A program made the translations under genes and the position numbers. From contig JALPQD010000142.1 in assembly GCA_023101885.1 (NCBI GenBank), positions 3,618,121-3,682,120 of the forward strand: 64,000 bases of DNA, written 5' to 3'. Within the stretch, counting starts at the first letter, position 1, and every line of letters begins with the position of its first letter. The stretch comes from Typhlomys cinereus. Lineage: Eukaryota; Chordata; Mammalia; Rodentia; Platacanthomyidae. Under the pieces are notes generated by a model that saw nothing but the letters and a program-made list of their open reading frames with translations, made no database searches and was not told where the DNA came from. Positions 1 through 10,105 of the stretch are shown here, piece after piece.

Positions 1-1
1 A

Positions 2-544
2 AATGCTCCACTTCTTTAGCCATCAGGGAACTGCAAATCAAAACTTCCCTGAGATATCATCTCACCGATCAGGATGGCAAAAATCCACAACACAAGCAAC
101 AACAAATGCTGGAGAGGATGTGGAGAAAGGGGGACTCTGCTACATTGCTGGTGGGAATGCAGGCTCATACAGCCACTCTGGCGAGCCGTCTGAAGATTCT
201 TAAAGAAATTAAAGATTGAAATGCCATATGACCTTGCGATTCCATTTTTGGGTATAATCCCCCATAGAGCAGAGGTTCACCTCGATAGCACAAGCACGAC
301 CATGTACATAGCAGCACTGTTTACAATAGCAAAGACATGGAATCAACCTAAATGTCCAACAGTTGATGAGTGGATAAGGAAAAGGTGGTACATCTATACA
401 ATGGAGTACTATTCAGCCATCAAAAATGATGAATTATTGGAATTTGCCAGGAAATGGATGTCATTAGAAACAATTATATTAAGTGAAGTATCCCAGACCC
501 AGAAAATTAAGTGCCGTATGTACTCCCTAATAGGTGGCTCCTAA
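2..544 (+). pseudogene. L1 ORF2 C-terminal remnant
   Basis: L1 ORF2 encodes the endonuclease/reverse transcriptase that copies L1 RNA at a nicked chromosomal site. Only its C-terminal end is present. The frame beginning at base 2 carries the typical run with the cysteine motif (WRGCGE at about 104-121), then AIPFLGI, MYIAALFTIAKTW, DEWIRKRWYIYTMEYYSAIK and ILSEVSQT, ending at the stop at 542-544. In-frame stops near 17 and 191 show it is dead. An open frame at 3-203 is a shifted reading of the same DNA and is not the protein frame. The reverse-transcriptase and endonuclease domains lie outside the window. Confidence 0.92.
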
Positions 545-866
545 TACCAAACCCACCCAACCAATCTTGAGACACTCATAGGTAAATCTATGTATTACCT
601 ACAGTAATTGCAAGGATTATGAACAGGAGGGATGGGGTTGGAGGGCCACACCAGAAACAAGGAGAGAAGTGACCATTTTACAGTAGAGAAAATAGGCCTC
701 CATCAAGGACTGCAAGAAAGTAATGTGACACCTAGTCAAGTTCACAATTCCTTCCTGATCATTTACAACTAAGGGGGTATGAACTCACCAGAAGAGGAGG
801 GCATATAGTCCGGCAGATTAGAAAGTAACCATTTTTCAAATGGGTGATTTACCTCTCCCATTGCCT

Positions 867-904
867 AATGCCATATGACCCTGCGATTCCACTTTTGGGT
901 ATAA
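867..904 (+). repeat. 38-bp copy of ORF2 sequence inside the L1 3' UTR
   Basis: Positions 867-904 repeat 220-257 (the ORF2 codons for the AIPFLGI region) with two mismatches. In the sister copy at 2404-3413 the corresponding place holds unrelated 3' UTR sequence of similar length. It looks like template switching during reverse transcription, or gene conversion. Confidence 0.8.
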
Positions 905-1647
905 GTATTACATCTACCCTTGAAGGTGCTCTTATAATAAGACTCCAGTTTAACAGCTTTCTGTCTCTGGCCAGGGGTTGTCATACAGTGCCCATCACGA
1001 TGGAGCGAAGGGCATTACAGTAGCAACAAAACTGCAAAAGAAAATCAATGAACCACTATCCAGAACTTCAGAGACTCTATATCAACCACCTAGAACTAGG
1101 CCAGACTAATCTCTCCCCATCCTGAAGCTCAGGGACATTTGCGGAAGAGGGGGCGGTAAGAGTGTAAGAGCAAAAGGATGGGAGGAGCAATGATTTGCAA
1201 GATACTCCACACAAGTTAGGGCCGAAGCAATCATAATTGGACATTGTATGCCTGGCGAAATGTCCAACACACTATTGACCTCACAAAGTCTAGCATCTGC
1301 TAAAGGCACCAAGATCCTTGGAGGCAAGGGATTGACAGCCACAGTAGTGTTCCTATGCTTCAGGGGAACACAGGAAGGGGTTCAGGGAAATGCCACTGGG
1401 TCCTTGTACGTCATCGAAGAGGGCCCAGAGGAGAGTCAGGCATGAACAAGAAAGGACTCTGGAAATCGGGGCGGGAGGCACGGGGGGATGGGGCAGCAGG
1501 GTGTTCGGGGGGGGAGGAGGAGGGAGAGAGGGAACTGGTGTACCTATTAAGTTTGTATGAGCTGAAATAATAATAAAAAATGTATTATATAAAAAATTTA
1601 AAAAAAGAAATACAATAAATTGCAAATAAAGTGACAAAAAAAAAATT

Positions 1648-2403
1648 TAACACTAAGGAAGTAAGCCACCCAAATAAAAATGAGTCCCGAATCTAAAAGA
1701 AATTTTCACAGGCAAAATTCAAATGTCTAATAAGTATCTTTAAAAATGTTCCATTCCCATAGCCATTAAAGAAACAAAAATTAAAATCACACAGAGATCT
1801 CATCTCATCCCAGCCCGAATGGCAAAAATCCAAAGCAGAAACAAGAAAAGATGCTTGGGAAGAATTAGACCTTATATATGGCAAGATTTCTTAGTGTTAA
1901 CTATAAATACCTGAGAATAAACCACCATCTAAGCACCTCATCTCCTATTATATAAGAAATAATCTCAACACTCAACCAAGATGCAGCCTATTTTAAATGA
2001 AAATTAGTTAAAATCAGGCCATCAAATCTTTCCCCTTCCTAAGGCTCCTAAAGAGGAAGCAGTAAGATTGTATGAGTCTAAAGGTGGGGAGGTATAATGT
2101 TGGTCATAACATTTCAGTCTTGACAACCTTGTACATCCATGATCTAGCCCTACCAGACGTACATAACGGATGCCATATCAATATTCCCTCCTGGATCAGT
2201 GAGAATCCCATGATAAACAACTACAAAACTTGGAAACTCTGAGCAAGTGAAATGGAGTGTTACCATTTGTGGGTTTACCCACAGAGAGGCATCTTATACT
2301 GCCACAGAGGCCTGATCTACAGAGGATGTCCTGTGGTCCACACTGACAGACAAGCATGAGGTCAGGAAGGAGACAAATAGATTGATGAAGAAAAGGGAGG
2401 CTG
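1648..2403 (+). mobile_element. Older L1 (Lx-like), interrupted by a younger L1
   Basis: 1648-1890 is a diverged ORF2 fragment matching the same region as 1-130 and 24010-24240, including the block that encodes the RYHL / MAKI stretch. 2030-2100 is a diverged 3' UTR block (gaggaagcagtaagattgta). 2280-2400 resembles the distal 3' UTR of rodent Lx elements. The element resumes after the younger insertion at about 3431-3480 with its purine-rich tract. Divergence from the young copies marks it as older. The segment 1900-2030 is less clear. Confidence 0.7.
2387..2403 (+). repeat. Left target-site duplication of nested L1
   Basis: gaagaaaagggaggctg, repeated exactly at 3414-3430. The pair brackets the young L1 insertion. 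Confidence 0.9.
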
Positions 2404-3413
2404 TGATAAATCTCTGTAATATAGTAATTGCAAAGAGTATGAACAGGAGGGATGGGGTAGGAGGTCCACACCAGAAACAAGGAGAGAGGGGATCAAGTTA
2501 CAGCAGAGAAAATAGGCCTCCATCAAGGACTGCAAGTAAGTAATGAGACATCTTTTTAAGTTCACAGACTTTTTGTTCCTGATCATTTACAACTGAGGGG
2601 GTGTGATCTCACCAGAAGGGGAGGTCATGTAGTCTGGCAGATAATAAGTAACCATTTTGCAAATGGGTGATTGACCCTTCCCTCACTGTGGTTTCCTACT
2701 TTTATTACATCTACCTTTGAATATACTCTTATAACAAGACTCTAGTTTAGCAGCTTTTTATCTCTGGCAAGGGGGTAACATCCAATACCCATCAGGATGG
2801 AGTGAAGGGCATTGCAGGAGCAGCAAAACCGCAAAAGAAAATCAACAAACCACAATCCAGAACTTCAGAGACTCTATATCAACCACCTAGAACTAGGCCA
2901 GCCTATTCTCTCCCCATCCTGAAGCTCAGGGACATTTGCGGAAGAGGGGGCGGTAAGATTGTAAGAGCACAAGGATGGGAGGAGCAATGATATGCAAGAT
3001 ACTCCACACAAGTTAGGGCCGAAGCAATCATAATTGGACTTTGCATGCCTCACACAATGTCCAACACACTATTGACCCCACAAAGTCTAGCATTTGCTAA
3101 AAGCACCAAGATCCTTGGAGGCTAGGGATTGACAGCCAAAATAGTGTTCCTATGCTTAAGTGGAACAAAGGAAAGGGTTCAGGGAAATGCTGCTGGGTCC
3201 TTGGACGTCATCGGAGAGGTGGACCCAGAGGAGAGTTTGGCATGCACATGAAAGGATTCTCTGGGGATTGAGGGAGGGGAGGCATTGGAAGTTGGGGAGG
3301 GAGGGGTGAGAGGAGGGTGAGCAGAGGGGTCAAGGGGAGGAGGAGGGAGGGAGGGAACCGGTGTACCTATTAAGTTTGTATGAGCAGAGATAATAAAAAA
3401 TGTTAAAAAAAAA
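2404..3413 (+). mobile_element. Young 5'-truncated L1 (3' UTR only)
   Basis: This copy contains only L1 3' UTR, starting in the block also seen at about 600 and ending in the polypurine tract (3267-3358), the terminal motif gtgtacctattaagtttgta and an A tail. It is flanked by a perfect 17-bp TSD, so it is a complete insertion that was truncated during reverse transcription. It landed inside the purine tract of an older Lx-like L1. Confidence 0.93.
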
Positions 3414-3430
3414 GAAGAAAAGGGAGGCTG
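3414..3430 (+). repeat. Right target-site duplication of nested L1
   Basis: This is an exact copy of 2387-2403, placed directly after the A tail of the nested L1. Confidence 0.9.
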
Positions 3431-3517
3431 GGAGAGGAGGGGGGAGAGGAAGGAAGGGGACGCATACAAAAATTTATTTTATATGTATATAAACTTTCTT
3501 AAAAAAATCAATTGCAA

Positions 3518-3620
3518 GTTAGTGTGATGCTACCTTCCTATAATTCCAGCTTCCAAGAGGCCAAGACAGCATGAATATAAGACCCAGCTGGTCTGATTAT
3601 TAGACCTTGTCTCAAAAGCA
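3518..3620 (+). mobile_element. B1-like (7SL-derived) SINE, diverged
   Basis: The order cctataattccagc ... caagaggccaagacagc ... gacccagctggtctg ... ccttgtctcaaaa matches the B1/Alu body (the 'ATCCCAGC', 'GAGGC', 'CAGCCTGG' and 'CCCTGTCTCAAA' blocks). It has many substitutions, so it is old. Confidence 0.75.
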
Positions 3621-3956
3621 ACATGAACATCATCAGAAAATAAAACATTAATTTCACACATTGGACACGTGATAATTATTACATACATGCTGCATAATGT
3701 GTAATATATATATCAATAGTACAGCATGTAAGTAACATGGATAAACTTCAGAAATACATATCTTTAAGTCTGAATTGTCATGTGGAAAATTAGAAAGATA
3801 TCTGCACAGGAAGTGTTTCTAATTGGCTACAAAGAAATTGAATAGAATGAAAGACTATATGCCTTGATATTAGGAAGACTAGAATAACATTTGTTCCAAA
3901 TATGCATGCCTGTAGATGTGTGGAAAACTAGAATAGCATTTGTTCCAAGCCTTTAG

Positions 3957-3961
<5 letters not shown>

Positions 3962-4011
<50 letters not shown>

Positions 4012-4012
4012 C
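3962..4012. repeat. (GT)n microsatellite ending in (GC)n
   Basis: An uninterrupted GT run of about 42 bases passes into gcgcgcg. Alternating purine-pyrimidine of this kind can adopt Z-DNA. Confidence 0.97.
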
Positions 4013-4918
4013 TAACTCATAGGTCATTCCAAAATCCATGTATTAGGTGCTATGATAAAATTCAAGGCAATTTAGAAGAGGAAAATGATCAAGGAATGTA
4101 ATTACCCTAGCATCAGTAATCATTACAAAGTTCATCTCATTAAAATGCTGTTACTAGGATATCAAGAAATTAATTGACCAATGGAAAATAAAAGAACAAA
4201 ATCCAATCTATATGATTATATAGTTTATTTCAATTGGACAGTAGAACTCAGACTAAGTAATGAATGGCTTTTCAGTAAATAGTGCTGGGTCAGGTAGGTA
4301 ACCATATGGGAAGAAATACACACTTGATCATTTATTTCACATGATGCACAAAAATTAATTCAAAGATGATCATCAACTTATCCTGAAAGTAAAATAGTAA
4401 GTACTAAGTAGAAATAGAACATAAAATAAGATGTTTCCAGTATTTTTACAACCTCAGACAAGTAAAGCTCAGCAAATAGGATGAAGATGCTATTTTATTG
4501 TAAATTGATAGCATGTTCAACTTCATAAGCTTAGATCTTTTGGATGATCAAAACAGTCACTAAAGATAGTGAAAAAAGAATAGCAAGCCAAAGAATAGCA
4601 AGAAAAATTTCTCGTACCATGTCCCAGGACCACAAAACATTTCTTATATTCAGAAGTCAAAATTAAACAAGCAATATAATGAAAGATGAAATACTTTTAA
4701 AATATCAATGGAAATAGAAATGTTTTAGCCATGCTGCTTTTTTTCTCTTTCAGGAAACACAAGCTAAAATCACAATGTAACAGAAGGTAACTATATAACT
4801 ATGACTGCAATTTAAAAGAATTAAGGATTCTTAATTATCTGAACTATCTGCAGAAAGAAACTAACTGAACAACTATTACATGTTAAGTAAATAGGTAATA
4901 AATGGATTATGGAGAGCT

Positions 4919-5150
4919 AGAAGATAGATATTGATGATAGAGATGCATGTATGATAAATATAGATAGATCATAGAATAACGTGACATAAATAGATGGACC
5001 ATTTAGATAGATGATCTACCATATGCATGATATAAATATATATATCACATAAATATCCATTTATTAGGTAGATGTCAGATGATATATGATAGATAAATAG
5101 ATGATAGGCAAATATAGATATATTATAGATAGATTGAAATACAGATATAA
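4919..5150. repeat. Decayed (GATA)n-type tetranucleotide repeat
   Basis: Scattered gata/gatagata units (tagatagat, atagatag) are mixed with unrelated bases over about 230 bp. This is an old, degenerated microsatellite. Confidence 0.7.
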
Positions 5151-6138
5151 ATGTGCCCAGTATATCTTATAAATTGATATCCTCAGTATCCAAGCCAAAT
5201 TGATTCATTATAAGTTAAGGGGTCAAATCTTCTGGAGACTGAAAAATTCTATGAACTCCCATGTTCACTTGAAGATGCAAGAAAACTGATTGTATAATTT
5301 CAAAGCTTGAGAGCTCATTGGCTGAAGGTAAAAAAATTATTATAAATAAGAATAAATCAAAAACTGAAAGCAGAGATCTCATACTCAGAAACCGTTTTTA
5401 ATCATATATCTGATTTATGGCCCAGCATAGTTGATACATAAATTTAATAATAACATGTCCACTGTTTGTTTAATGGACATTGATGTACATAGCTAAAGAT
5501 CATGCTTTATATTCAGGTAAGTCATCACAAGGCTAAAGTCCTCCAAATGTCCTTTAATTAGGCAGAAATACTAGAACTCCTTCCACAGAAAAGGAACAAA
5601 TGTCCTTCAGTAATGTTTCTCATTTCTCATGTTTCAAAATTTATAGACTATAAAATACATTTCATAGCATACAATGGTGTGAAGTAACCACATCTTAGGA
5701 TACAAAGAAAGGGATAGCCAAAAAAAGCAAAATTATCTTAACCATACACATAACTTACAGAGGTTGGTAATTTATTTATTCTGTATTCCCTTGAACTTTA
5801 AATGTTCCTCAGTTAGTGGTGGTTTTGACCCAGTGATGTGAAGCCAACATTATTTCTTGAGAAGTCTGGATTATTATCAGTTTTTTAGATTGAAATGGTT
5901 CATGGAATGCTTCCATTCACCTTGATCACAGGTTCCATTAATACAAAGAGATTACATAAAATTTCCTTATATGCTAGATGTTTTTTATCTTAACTTCCAC
6001 TTGGAGAGAAGCCTGAAATATTCTCTTCGTGGTCTGTATAAATTACCCAATCCAATATAGAAGTAACTTCTTTGCATGTTTATTCATAGCCTTGAAGAAT
6101 AAAAAGTTGAAGCTATCAATATTAACTTGCAGTTTAAA

Positions 6139-6155
6139 AGAGCGTTCATTCTTTT
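6139..6155. repeat. Left target-site duplication of inverted L1
   Basis: agagcgttcattctttt. It matches 8786-8802 with one difference (c/t at the fifth base). Confidence 0.85.
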
Positions 6156-6851
6156 TTTTATTATTTTAATAGGTTTACCTTTATTTTTTTATTTTTATTT
6201 TTCTGCTCACACAAACCTAATAGGAACCCCTGTCCCCTCCCTCCCTCCACCCCCCACCACCCTATTCCTTCCCCCCTTTGCCCCTTCCTTTCCCCCCACC
6301 CTCCTTTTCTTCCAGTGCCCCCTCCCCCATCTCTGAAGCATCCTTTAATGTGTATATCAAACTTTCCTCTGGGTCCTCCTCTTTGATGAGATGTAAGGAC
6401 TCAGTGGCAATTCCTAGAACTCTTTCTTGTGTTCCCCTTAAGTACAGGAACACTATTGTGACTGTTAATCCCTTGCTTCTAAGGACCCTAGTGCCCTTAG
6501 TCCATGCTAGACTTTGAGGGGTCAATGATATGTTGGTCATTGCGCAGATCATCCATAGTCCTATTATAATTGCTTCAGCCCTAACTTATGTGGAGTATCT
6601 TGCATATCATGACTCCTCCCATCCTTGTGCTCTTACAACCTTACCGCCCCCTCTTCCGCAAATTTCCCTGAGCTTCAGGATGGGGAGAGATTAGGCAGGC
6701 CTGATTCCAGGTGGTTGGTATAGAGTCTTTGATGCTCTGAATTATGGTTTTTTGATTTTTTTTTTCAGTTTTGCAGTTCCTGCAATGCCCTTGGCTCCAT
6801 CCTGATGGGTATTGGATGTCATCCCCTGGCCAGAGATAAAAAGCTGTTAAA
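6156..6851 (-). mobile_element. L1 3' UTR half of the inverted insertion
   Basis: This is the reverse complement of the 3' UTR seen at 930-1600: terminal motif (cacaaacctaataggaac), complement of the polypurine tract (about 6230-6330), and the block complementary to ttgcggaagagggggcggta. It breaks at about 6851, within the sequence tttaacagctttttg of the sister copies, where the 5' UTR begins in the other orientation. Confidence 0.92.
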
Positions 6852-7111
6852 ATAGCGCTCCCCCACTGCCACCTCCTCTGTTTTCCCGCCTGCCGGCTAC
6901 TGGGCAGTTCAGCAGGGACTCATGGAGACCTAGGTAAACTCAACCCCCACCCACCTCCAAACCCCAGGCATCCCACAGGACCCAGCTCCTCCCACCAGCC
7001 AGCTGGATCAGGAGCTTTTCCAAGCCTAATAATTCAGTTCAGTGAAATACACCCAGAAATTGAAACGTCTTAAGAGTTAAAACAGCAATATCCAAGTCAA
7101 AGTACAAATCC
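6852..7111 (+). mobile_element. L1 5' UTR / ORF1 leader (inverted part)
   Basis: GC- and C-rich sequence (6852-7010) precedes the ORF1 start. Its position directly upstream of ORF1, and its composition unlike the AT-rich surroundings, fit the promoter-proximal part of an L1 5' UTR. No other copy in the window can be compared, so the exact 5' extent is unknown. Confidence 0.7.
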
Positions 7112-8149
7112 ATGAGAAACAAAACCCAAGAAAATAAATTTCCCACCGAAACAATTAATCCCATAATGATAGTCTCCAACCCGAAAAAACCCATGGAAAA
7201 TAGCCAAGAAAGCCTGACCCAGGATAATGATTTTCAAAACATCATCATTGCCATGTTCAATACTATGAAAGAGGAAATCAGGGAGGAATTATATAATCGA
7301 ATCAATCGCTTTGAAGAGGAACACAACAGACAATTGGAGGAGTTGAGAAAAACAGTTCAAGAAACAAAAAGGGCAAAGAGCAGTTAAAACAAACTCAAGC
7401 AGAGTTTAAAACTAACTAAAAGACAAGTTATCTTCAACCCAAAACTCAACAGAGAGTCTTATCAGCAGAACTAACAAAGCAGAAAACAGAATTTCAGACC
7501 TTGAAGACAAAGTGGGAGTATTAACCAGCTCAATGGAAGAGGTTGTTAAAGCCAAAAAGATACTCCAGAAAAATATTCAAGAGTTATGGGACACCCTGAA
7601 GAAGCCTAACATGCATATTCATGGAATACCAAAACAAGAATCCCAAAATACTACACCTGAGGAAATTTTTCAAACCATCATCAAGGAAAACTTTCCTCAT
7701 CTAAAAAAAGAGAGGTCCAACCATATACAAGAGGCATTCCGCACCCCAAGCTGATATGACCAAAATTGAAACTCACCACGGCAAATAATAGTTAAAACAC
7801 TCCACATTCAAGATAAAGAAATGGTGCTGAGAGCTTCAAGGGAAAAAAAAAAGTCACTTTTAAAGGTAAACCTATTAAAATAACAAATGACTTCTCAATG
7901 GAAAAAGTAAAAGCAAGAAGAGCTTGGAGTTACATACTTCAAGTATTGAATGAGCAAAAATGTCAACCCAGACTGATATACCCTGCAAAACTATCAGTCA
8001 TGATTGAGGGAGAAAGAAAAATTTTCCAGCACAATGACAACTTGAAGGGATACATGTCCACCAAACCAGGCCTTCAAAAAATGCTAGAAATGATACTCAA
8101 GCTTGAAGAAAAAAATAGAGGTATCAAAGAGAACAGAAGGGAAGTATAA
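7112..8149 (+). pseudogene. L1 ORF1 pseudogene (RNA-binding chaperone)
   Basis: ORF1p is the trimeric RNA-binding protein that coats L1 RNA. The N-terminal part (7112-7387) shows the coiled coil with heptad-like charged residues (EEIREELYNRINRFEEEHNR). After a stop, a second frame (7512-7754) holds the RRM-like region with IHGIPKQE, IIKENFPHLKKE and QEAFRTP. A third stretch (7898-8149) holds the C-terminal domain with ARRAWSYILQVL, LIYPAKLS and TKPGLQKML. At least two frameshifts and one stop separate the parts, so no ORF1 protein can be made. Start ATG 7112 is chosen because coiled-coil sequence follows it, but upstream codons may be missing. Confidence 0.93.
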
Positions 8150-8784
8150 TACTACTAAAAGTGAAACAATACACTTACAAAAGCCACTAAACATAATAAA
8201 TATCCAGAATCATAAATAGTTTCTCCATTATAACACTAAATGTTAATGGAATTAATTCACCAATCAAGAGACACAGATTACAAACTTGGATTAAAAATCA
8301 CAATCCATCAATCTGCTGCCTTCAGGAAACCCATCTCACCACAAAAGATAGGCACATCCTAAAAATAAAAGGCTCGTCAAAAATTCTGCAAGCTAATGGA
8401 ACTAGGAAACAGGCAGGGGTAGCCATTATGCTATCAGACAAAGTGGACTTCAAACCGAAAAAAATCATATGAGACACAGATGGATAGTACATTTTAGTCA
8501 CAGGTATAATTCACCAGGAAGACTTCACAATACTGAACATATATGCACCCTATATGGGACCCCCACATTCCTTAAGCAAACCCTACAATGTCTAAAGCGA
8601 GAAATCAATCCCAAAACATTAATTCTTGGGGATTTCAATACTGCCCTCTCAACATGGGATAGATTAACAAGTATAAAACTTAACAGAGATACTTTGGAGC
8701 TTAATCAAACCCTTACTGAAATGGACCTTACAGATCTCTATCAAACTTTTCATCTATGCACCAAAGAATACACATTTTTCTCAG
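8150..8784 (+). pseudogene. L1 ORF2 endonuclease-domain fragment
   Basis: The L1 endonuclease is an APE-type nuclease that makes the TTTT/AA nick. Visible blocks are ITLNVNGIN (catalytic Asn), CCLQETH (catalytic Glu), KQAGVAIM, ILNIYAPY and, after a frameshift near 8580, LILGDFNTALS (Asp and Asn). KEYTFFS marks the end. Stops within the first frame near 8469 and 8490 confirm decay. It is cut at about 8784, the presumed internal priming point of the twin-primed insertion, directly followed by the TSD. The reverse transcriptase is absent. Confidence 0.92.
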
Positions 8785-8785
8785 T

Positions 8786-8802
8786 AGAGTGTTCATTCTT
8801 TT
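8786..8802. repeat. Right target-site duplication of inverted L1
   Basis: agagtgttcattctttt, the partner of 6139-6155. On the minus strand the duplication begins AAAAG, a usual L1 nick site. Confidence 0.85.
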
Positions 8803-9600
8803 GATGGAAGTCTTCCTCCCTTCAGACGTGTGCCCATTAAGTTCAGCTATCAACCTAGCACTGAGGAGTTGGACTTATGGACATACCTCTGAGGAATTAT
8901 CTAATTAAGCCAAGCCTTTTGGTAATCTTGTAGGAAACAGTCTTGGTTACTTATATTGAAGTGGCAGGACTCATTGCATAAAAATTAGGCAGAAACTGGT
9001 AAACTTGTTGGCATGTATTGTCTCTTTACCTATTGGAAATGGCCTTGGCTCCTGCTTGCTTATCTCTTTTGCCATGATGGATTGTAATCTTCATCAAAAA
9101 CCTAGCTTACTTTTGTTGGCTATTTGCCACAACAGTAATTTAAGTGATTAAGATAAAAAGTAAAACTTTTACTCTAGGAAGGCATATTAGTAAGGGACCC
9201 GGAAGCATGAAACTTGGAAGAGGGACACACAGGTGAGAATGAATGATCTCCACTAAAGGCTCTGAGTTAGTTACTAGGATCTGGTTTATACAACTTTGTA
9301 TTCAATCAAATAATCTCTCTCCAAACATTATTCCATTAGTGACTATAGTCTTAATGTATTAATTTGGATGGGGAGTGCATATACAGTATACATCAAATTC
9401 AAATGTTAGTCAACATGCAAAGCAGCAAGTTATTCTGAGTAAAATGAGTAGTTTCTATATGAAAATAAAACTGTGTTAGAAGTCAGGGACTCTGAAAAAA
9501 GAAATTTTCTGTAAGATGCTAGTTAATCTTTGGGAGAATGTTGGCCACTGTGTAGATCTGGTGGTAAACATAATTGCAGCAAGCTTCTGGAAATGGCAGC
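8803..9600. other. Diverged, possibly repetitive DNA
   Basis: 8803-9170 has blocks (gaggaattatctaattaagc; gccatgatggattgtaatct) reminiscent of old rodent non-L1 interspersed repeats. I cannot assign a family. 9170-9600 shows nothing recognisable. Confidence 0.3.
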
Positions 9601-9607
9601 CCTGTCA

Positions 9608-9885
9608 ATGCTGGAGTATGTTAGTCAGAGGTACTTCAGAGAGTCTCCAAGAAGCCTGCATGCTGATTAAGACTGTAAAACTGTCTGCTAAACTGCTTTG
9701 CTGGCATCAATGAGCCAACTGGGTAGATCTGTACCTAAGGGGGGGTTACAAACTCCAAACTCCCTTGTCTCTTGTGTATAAAAACTATAATTCAGGGCTG
9801 CACACACGTCACCCTACCAGTGTGTGTAAGCCCTGGTACCAGTCTCCCTCTCTCTCGCTAACAAAGCCTCTCAGTTATTAATTTT
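9608..9885 (+). mobile_element. Solo LTR of an endogenous retrovirus (ERV2-like)
   Basis: Short LTR-like sequence with TATAAAA at 9777-9783 after a C-rich stretch and, downstream, a CT-rich segment with tctctctcgctaacaaagcc, as in U5 of several rodent class II LTRs. No internal gag or pol sequence is next to it, so it would be a solo LTR. Boundaries are approximate, and I found no clear flanking duplication. Confidence 0.55.
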
Positions 9886-9894
9886 TAAAAAAGA

Positions 9895-10105
9895 AGTATT
9901 TCAGCCCACCTTTATACTTTTACTATCTTACTGCCCCTTCTTCTGTAAGGTTTCCCGAGCCTTGTATAGGATAAGATTTTGATGGACTGATTAAGGCTGA
10001 GTATTCCATATTCATCAATATTCTGTACTCTGTCCAGATATGGTTTTCTGTCTCACTAGTTTTCCATTGTATCTTGGTTGAATTCTGAGAGCTTATCTTA
10101 TCTGA
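9895..10105 (-). mobile_element. Lx-like L1 3' UTR fragment
   Basis: The block tactgccccttcttctgtaa and the following fcccgagcctt-type sequence (tttcccgagccttg) are the reverse complement of the conserved L1 3' UTR block (gaagagggggcggta). It is strongly diverged. Confidence 0.6.

Larger units (their letters stand above)
1..1606 (+). mobile_element. L1 retrotransposon, 3' part (ORF2 tail plus 3' UTR)
   Basis: This is the 3' end of a LINE-1, cut by the window edge. The ORF2 C-terminus runs to the stop at about 544. After it come about 1 kb of 3' UTR, a G-rich purine tract at about 1467-1532, the terminal motif tacctattaagtttgtatga and an A-rich tail. The same 3' UTR recurs at 2404-3413, 45573-46294 and, partly inverted, at 6150-6851 and 48915-49749, which shows a young subfamily. 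It sits directly against an older L1 fragment that begins near 1648. An oddity is a 38-bp patch of ORF2 sequence inside the 3' UTR at 867-904. The family call is secure; the subfamily name is not known to me. Confidence 0.93.
3621..6138. other. AT-rich DNA without recognised gene
   Basis: No coding region, RNA gene or recognisable transposon was seen apart from the GT/GC microsatellite at 3962-4012 and the decayed GATA-type repeat at 4919-5150. A short relative of 3850-3900 recurs just before the microsatellite (gaatarcatttgttccaa at about 3891 and 3932), a small local duplication. Confidence 0.5.
6139..8802 (-). mobile_element. Twin-primed (5'-inverted) L1 insertion
   Basis: Read on the minus strand, the A tail is at about 6152-6180 and the 3' UTR runs from 6851 back to there. 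The rest, 6852-8784, is L1 in the opposite orientation: 5' UTR, ORF1 and the start of ORF2. A single 17-bp TSD with one mismatch encloses both parts, so they arrived in one event. This is the layout expected of twin priming: the inverted segment starts inside the RNA (here in the ORF2 endonuclease region) and proceeds to the 5' end, and is then joined to the first-strand product. Most of ORF2 is missing between the two parts. Confidence 0.9.

Noticed and set aside
3..203. 66-codon open frame at the left edge
   Set aside because: It is out of frame with the L1 ORF2 protein encoded by the same DNA.
3962..4012. GT/GC microsatellite as regulatory Z-DNA element
   Set aside because: Alternating sequence can form Z-DNA, but nothing nearby suggests a promoter.
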